DNA of 8,889 nt, from the NCBI GenBank assembly GCA_009785715.1, contig WQVT01000063.1, forward strand, positions 1 to 8,889. The letters run 5' to 3'. Source of the stretch: Acidimicrobiaceae bacterium. Lineage in GTDB: Bacteria; Actinomycetota; Acidimicrobiia; Acidimicrobiales; Palsa-688. Positions 5,401-8,889 of the stretch are shown in pieces. A model generated the notes under the pieces. It was not told the DNA's origin. It saw only the letters and a program-made list of their open reading frames with translations, and made no database searches. The position numbers were made by a program, and so were the translations under genes. The first letter of the stretch is position 1. Each line of letters starts with the position of its first letter.

Positions 5401-6219
5401 ATGGCAATCACCGCGACCGCAGGCCCGGGCGTCGGTCCGCTCGTGCGGGACTGGAGGATCCGGCGCCGCCGCAGCCAGCTCGACCTGGCGCTCGATGCGG
5501 GGGTCTCCGCCCGTCATTTGAGCTTTGTGGAGACGGGACGGTCGCGACCGAGCCCGGAATTGCTGCTCCTGCTCGCCGAGCGCCTCGGGGTTCCGCTGCG
5601 CGAGCGCAACTCCCTGCTCCTCGCCGCCGGCTACGCCCCCCGCTACCACCAGACCGCCCTCGACGACCCCGCCATGACCCAGGTGAAGGCGACGCTCGTG
5701 CGGATGCTGGACCTGCACAACCCTTATCCCGGGTTGGTGATAGACCGTACCTGGAACGTTGTTCTGGCGAACGAGGCGGGGATGCAGCTCGCGCAGCTGC
5801 TACCCGAGGAGCTCGTCGGCCCCCCGCTGAACGTGTTCAGAGCCGGTCTGCATCCCGACGGCATGGCCCGGTACACGTTGAACTTCCCCGAGTGGGGGGC
5901 CTACTTGCTCGGCCAGCTCGAGCGGCTCCGGCTGTCCACCGACGACGCCGAGGTCGCCGCACTCTTCGAGGAGGTATCGGCGTACCCGACGGTGCGCGGT
6001 CTGAAGAGCCGCGGCAACGCCGACCGGGGTGCCCCGGCCGATCTGGCCTCGTCGCTCCTCATTCCCTGGGAGCTGCTGCTCGGCGATGTGAGCGTGTCGC
6101 TCTTCATCACCCTGACCACGTTCGGCACGCCGCAGGACGTCACCCTGTCGGAGCTGGCGATCGAGCTCTACTACCCGGCGGACCCCGAATCCGCCCGGAT
6201 ACTCGGCCGCCCTCGTTGA
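5401..6219 (+). CDS. XRE-family regulator with MmyB-like ligand-binding domain
   Basis: This 272-residue regulator has an N-terminal HTH (about 12-66): VGPLVRDWRIRRRRSQLDLA, then GVSARHLSFVETGRSRPSPE, the typical Cro/C1 pattern. A MmyB-like C-terminal domain follows (about 88-262), with NPYPGLVIDRTWNVVLAN, GPPLNVFRAGLHPDGM, LKSRGNADR and LSELAIELYYPADP. In this family the C-terminal part has a PAS-like fold and is thought to bind a small hydrophobic ligand. Such genes are usually transcribed divergently from a small enzyme that they control; here the divergent neighbour is the SnoaL-like gene. ATG 5401 has AGGG 8 nt upstream (5389-5392). Both domains are complete and no defect is visible. Confidence 0.92.
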   Translation: MAITATAGPGVGPLVRDWRIRRRRSQLDLALDAGVSARHLSFVETGRSRPSPELLLLLAERLGVPLRERNSLLLAAGYAPRYHQTALDDPAMTQVKATLVRMLDLHNPYPGLVIDRTWNVVLANEAGMQLAQLLPEELVGPPLNVFRAGLHPDGMARYTLNFPEWGAYLLGQLERLRLSTDDAEVAALFEEVSAYPTVRGLKSRGNADRGAPADLASSLLIPWELLLGDVSVSLFITLTTFGTPQDVTLSELAIELYYPADPESARILGRPR

Positions 6220-6227
6220 GCCATTTG

Positions 6228-6243
6228 TTCCCGCTATAGGGAA
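6228..6243. terminator. Weak hairpin between convergent genes, possible terminator
   Basis: TTCCC-GCTATA-GGGAA (5-bp stem, 6-nt loop) lies in the 34-nt gap between the convergent XRE and transporter genes. No T-run follows on either strand, so intrinsic termination would be weak. Its position is the main support. Confidence 0.25.
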
Positions 6244-6253
6244 TTCGGATGCT

Positions 6254-7690
6254 CTACCAGCGACCGCGGTGGTCCGGGACGACGAAGACCATCGCGATCA
6301 GGAGCAGGATGATCCCCGCCTCGACGAGCAGGGCATAGGCCTGGGTGAGGCCAGGGTTGTCGCTGCGGGCGAGCAAGGCGGTCGTGACCGACACCGCGAA
6401 GATGCCCCCCGATTGGCGGAACATCCCCCGCAACCCGGAGATCTGGGCCACCTGGTCGGGCGCCAGTTGGAGACTGGCGTTGTTGGTGGCGGGCGCCGAG
6501 ATGCCCATGCCGAGACCGGTCAGCAACGACCAGCCGGCCAGCCAGAGGTACGGCGGGAAGCCGGTCGGGACCCGGACGGCCAGCATCACGAGGCCGATAC
6601 CGACCGCGGTGAATCCGACGATCATCGGTAATCGGTACCCGATACGCCGGAGCATCATGGCCGATAGCGCTGCGACGCAGATCATCCCTATCGCTCTGGC
6701 CGATAGCAGGGTGCCCGCGCTGGCGATCTGGATGTGGTAGCGGTTCTGGGCGTAAAGCGGGATGAGCGCGGCGAAGCCGAGCACCGTCGTCCCCCACAGG
6801 ACGTTGATCACGTTCATCGTCAGGAAGCCCTTGCCCCACAGGAGCCGGGGAGGGATGAACGGGGCGGGATGGCGCTGCGAATGCCGGACGAAGGCCACGC
6901 CGAAGCCGACGGCTGCCAGCAACGGCGCGTAGAAACGCGGGTCCCACGGCGTCACGTTGCTGCTGCCGAGCGACGTGATGGCGAACATCCCGAGGAGGAG
7001 CGCGAGCGCCAGCAGCAGCACGCCGCGAAGGTCGATGCTGGCCGCAGGCCGGCGGATGCCCTTCGGGATGAACCTCAGGCCGAGCAGGACGAGGACGATC
7101 CCGATCGGGACGTTGATGAAGAAGATTCCCCGCCAGCTCCAGTTCTGGGTGATCACGCCGCCGAAGACCGGGCCGACGATCCCGCCGATGGGGAAGATGC
7201 TCGTGAACATGGCGAGGGCCTTGTCCCGGTCGCGGCCGAAATGGTCGGCGACGATGCCCGACGCCGAGGGCATGAGCGCCCCGCCGCCGAGCGCCTGGAC
7301 GGCGCGGAGGGCGACGAGCATGTAGATGCTCGTGGACAGGCCGCAGGCCAGCGACGTCCCGGTGAACAGAGCGGCCGAGAGGAGATAGACCTTCTTCCTG
7401 CCGAACTGGTCGGAGATCTTGCCGGCGAGCGGCATGGCGATGATCTGGCCGAGCTGGTAGATCGTGACCGTCCAGCCGGTCCAGTTGATGGTGGAGTGCA
7501 GCTCCTCGCCGATCGGCCGGAGCGCGGTGGCGACGATCGTCGCGTCCACCGACGCCATGAACAGGCCGAGCGAGACGATGGCGAAGATCAGGCGGCGGCG
7601 GGGGTCCGGCTCGCCGGCGTCGACCCGCCCGGCCTGCGGTGCGGTGGCGGGGGGTCGGGTGGCGGTCTGGAGGGGCTCAGCGGCGGTCAT
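6254..7690 (-). CDS. DHA2-family (EmrB/QacA-type) MFS drug efflux transporter
   Basis: This 478-residue integral membrane protein, with about 14 predicted helices, is a likely proton-driven exporter of drugs or other hydrophobic compounds. Family motifs are visible. SVDATIVATALRPI (47-60) in helix 1 is motif D1 with its membrane Asp49. GKISDQFGRKKVY (90-102) is the motif A loop between helices 2 and 3. GGIVGPVFGG (169-178) is the antiporter motif C of helix 5. A soluble Pro/Ala-rich tail of about 33 residues precedes helix 1. ATG 7690 has AGGG 7 nt upstream (7698-7701). There is no EmrA-like partner nearby. The upstream spacer holds several inverted repeats, so regulation is likely but the regulator is not identified. 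The substrate cannot be predicted from sequence. Confidence 0.92.
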   Translation of the reverse strand: MTAAEPLQTATRPPATAPQAGRVDAGEPDPRRRLIFAIVSLGLFMASVDATIVATALRPIGEELHSTINWTGWTVTIYQLGQIIAMPLAGKISDQFGRKKVYLLSAALFTGTSLACGLSTSIYMLVALRAVQALGGGALMPSASGIVADHFGRDRDKALAMFTSIFPIGGIVGPVFGGVITQNWSWRGIFFINVPIGIVLVLLGLRFIPKGIRRPAASIDLRGVLLLALALLLGMFAITSLGSSNVTPWDPRFYAPLLAAVGFGVAFVRHSQRHPAPFIPPRLLWGKGFLTMNVINVLWGTTVLGFAALIPLYAQNRYHIQIASAGTLLSARAIGMICVAALSAMMLRRIGYRLPMIVGFTAVGIGLVMLAVRVPTGFPPYLWLAGWSLLTGLGMGISAPATNNASLQLAPDQVAQISGLRGMFRQSGGIFAVSVTTALLARSDNPGLTQAYALLVEAGIILLLIAMVFVVPDHRGRW

Positions 7691-7724
7691 CCGCCGGCCC
7701 TGTCGACCCCGGCCGCCCCAACCC

Positions 7725-7740
7725 CGTGCCCGTGGGCACG
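7725..7740. promoter_or_regulatory. Inverted repeat upstream of the efflux gene
   Basis: CGTGCCC-GT-GGGCACG is a perfect 7+2+7 inverted repeat located 35 nt before the transporter start codon. It could be an operator or an RNA hairpin in the 5' leader. With a 2-nt loop, a DNA-binding site is the more natural reading. Confidence 0.35.
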
Positions 7741-7766
7741 ATGAGAGAGGCGGCCGGACACTGCAC

Positions 7767-7810
7767 GTTCGTTAGCCTACCTAATGGTTCTGGGTAGGAG
7801 CCAGACGAAC
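7767..7810. promoter_or_regulatory. Nested inverted repeats between the repeat-protein and efflux genes
   Basis: Outer arms GTTCGT (7767-7772) and ACGAAC (7805-7810) enclose inner arms CCTACC (7776-7781) and GGTAGG (7793-7798). The structure begins 1 nt after the stop codon of the leftward repeat-protein gene, so it may end or protect that transcript, although there is no T-run. The left arm also contains GTTAGCCTACCTAA (7771-7784). On the minus strand this reads TTAGGTAGGCTAAC, resembling part of the actinobacterial IdeR/DtxR iron box (see findings). Confidence 0.3.
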
Positions 7811-7811
7811 C

Positions 7812-8889
7812 TCAGGCGCCGGACCCGTGGAACCCGGCATCGCCGAAGCTGAACACGCCGCCATCGGACCCGAGCAGCCAGTAGCCCCTCGCGTCGGGCG
7901 TCGCGGCGATGCCGGTGATCGGGGCCGCCGGCCGGACGCCGATGCCGGGCAACGAGCCGAGGAACGGCGCGTTGCCGCTCGTCATGACGCCGCCGTCGAG
8001 GCCGACCTGCCAGGCCCCTCCGGCCGTCGTGAAGGCGGCCCCGGTCAGGATGGCGGAGAGGGGGGTGCCGACCGTTCCGCCGGAGGGGATGGTTCCGGGG
8101 AAGCCGAACACCCTGCCGCCGTTGGCGGAGCTGACCGAGTACCCGCCGGCGCCGGTCGCCCCGATGGCGTTGATGAGGTCGATCGCGTCACCGGGGGTGC
8201 CGGCGAAGGCGGCGTCGCCGAAGGTGAAGACACCCCCGTCGGCGGCCGCCAGCCAGTAGCCCTTGCCGTCGCGGGTGGAGGCGATCCCGACGATCGGACC
8301 CCTCGGGTGGATGCCGAGGCCGGGCAACGACCCGAGGCTTCTCGCATCGCCGAACGCGAACACGCCCCCGTCCGCACCGACGAGCCAGTACCCGCGGCTG
8401 TCGGGGGTGGCGGCGATGCCCACGATGGGCGACGCCGGCCGTATGCCGAGCGCGGTCAGCGAGCCGAAGGAGGCGGCGTTGCCGAAGTTCCTGACGCCCC
8501 CGTTGGCCTCCGCCAGCCAGTACCCCCCGCCGTTGCCGGTCGGGGCGATCCCGACGAAGGCGGCGCTGGTGGGCGAGGGGCTGAAGCCGGGGGTAACCGT
8601 GAACGGCACGCTCACCAGCGGCAGGGGATGGGACGAGCAGTTGAGGGGCGCCGAGATCAGGTAGCGGCCCGGGGTGGTCGGCGCCCCGAGCCCGAGGGTG
8701 GCCGCGCCCGGGAGGAACGAGGGGATCTTGAACGTCGCGTTCCAGGATCCGTTCGCCGCCACCGGCACGGTCACCTCGTACAACGGCCCGCTGTTCGGAT
8801 GAGCTCCGAACTGGAAGCCGAAGAAGGCCTGTCCGGCGCAGCCGGGCCCGGCGTTCCCGTGGAGGCTGACGACGGTTCCGACCGGACCC
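7812..8889 (-). CDS. Secreted-type repeat protein, Ig-like segment plus six GYWL/DGGVF repeats (5' end missing)
   Basis: The frame is open to the right edge, so the start and any signal peptide lie outside; 358 codons are visible. The first about 105 residues (GTVVSLHGNAGPGCAGQAF... through LYEVTVPVAANGSWNATFKI to VSVPFTVTPGFSP) look like an Ig-like beta domain with a possible Cys pair. The rest is six degenerate repeats built on VGIAATPDxRGYWLxGxDGGVFxFGDAxFxGSLPGLGI, ending right at the C-terminus. The repeats resemble beta-propeller blades. Proteins with this repeat are abundant in Acidimicrobiia and some other actinobacteria and are presumed extracellular; their function is unknown to me. 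An internal TTG at 8783 is not a credible start because the Ig-like segment continues upstream without a break. Confidence 0.85.
   Translation of the reverse strand, partial: GPVGTVVSLHGNAGPGCAGQAFFGFQFGAHPNSGPLYEVTVPVAANGSWNATFKIPSFLPGAATLGLGAPTTPGRYLISAPLNCSSHPLPLVSVPFTVTPGFSPSPTSAAFVGIAPTGNGGGYWLAEANGGVRNFGNAASFGSLTALGIRPASPIVGIAATPDSRGYWLVGADGGVFAFGDARSLGSLPGLGIHPRGPIVGIASTRDGKGYWLAAADGGVFTFGDAAFAGTPGDAIDLINAIGATGAGGYSVSSANGGRVFGFPGTIPSGGTVGTPLSAILTGAAFTTAGGAWQVGLDGGVMTSGNAPFLGSLPGIGVRPAAPITGIAATPDARGYWLLGSDGGVFSFGDAGFHGSGA
7815..8558 (-). repeat. Six tandem protein repeats (35-44 residues each)
   Basis: Repeat units on the minus strand are about 8558-8427, 8426-8295, 8294-8175, 8174-8052, 8051-7920 and 7919-7815. 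Units 1, 2 and 5 are 44 residues; 3 and 4 are 40-41; the last is cut to 35. Units 2, 3 and 6 are closest to consensus (GYWL...DGGVF.FGDA). Unit 4 is badly eroded (GGYSVSSANGGRVFGF) and unit 5 partly so (GAWQVGLDGGVMTSGNA). Repetition is mainly at protein level, which indicates old duplication. Confidence 0.8.

Noticed and set aside
6734..7744. Plus-strand open frame of 336 codons opposite the MFS gene
   Set aside because: Very rich in Asp, Glu, Arg and Gly, as expected for the antisense of a membrane protein. The minus frame has clear DHA2 motifs.
8781..8783. TTG as the start of the last gene
   Set aside because: The frame continues upstream to the window edge with coherent Ig-like sequence, so this is an internal leucine codon of a truncated gene.

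Overview
The window is very GC-rich, with strong third-position G/C bias that leaves long open shadow frames opposite most genes. Together with GTG/TTG starts, 4-nt ATGA gene overlaps, an MmyB-type regulator and a secreted protein of GYWL..DGGVF..GDA repeats, this suggests a high-GC actinobacterium, probably close to the Acidimicrobiia. That placement is inferred from style; no rRNA or other marker gene is present.

Left edge (1-165): the 5' end of a leftward ArsR-type regulator gene, and a short divergent promoter region containing several small dyads. Two divergent -35-like hexamers sit back to back, and a perfect palindrome overlaps the -10 of the leftward promoter.

Main block (166-4893, rightward): a tightly packed set of genes that reads as an alkylation-damage response operon. 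The order is an AlkB-type DNA dioxygenase, a small ECF sigma factor, an O6-methylguanine-DNA methyltransferase (Ogt/Ada C-terminal type), a second 2OG-Fe(II) dioxygenase, and a stand-alone Ada-type zinc-binding domain protein. Neighbouring frames overlap by 4, 4 and 11 nt, and only 24 nt separate alkB from the sigma gene. In effect the activities of a classical Ada protein are split into separate polypeptides, and a sigma factor takes the place of the missing AraC-type DNA-binding domain. A large predicted secreted protein follows after 13 nt with a good ribosome binding site. It has an Ig-like/neocarzinostatin-like N-terminus and an unassigned C-terminal domain, and may be co-transcribed.

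Middle (4912-6219): a leftward SnoaL/NTF2-like small protein and a rightward XRE-family regulator with a MmyB-like ligand domain. They diverge from a 123-nt spacer that carries a perfect 7+3+7 palindrome and a second small dyad with the same GAG spacer. This looks like a regulator-target pair.

Right part (6254-8889, leftward): a 14-helix DHA2/EmrB-type drug-efflux transporter. Upstream of it is a 121-nt spacer rich in inverted repeats, including a partial match to an actinobacterial iron box. The last gene is the 3' part of a secreted protein with an Ig-like segment and about six degenerate 35-44-residue repeats, likely a beta-propeller; its 5' end lies beyond the window.

No tRNA, rRNA, CRISPR array, insertion sequence or phage gene was seen.
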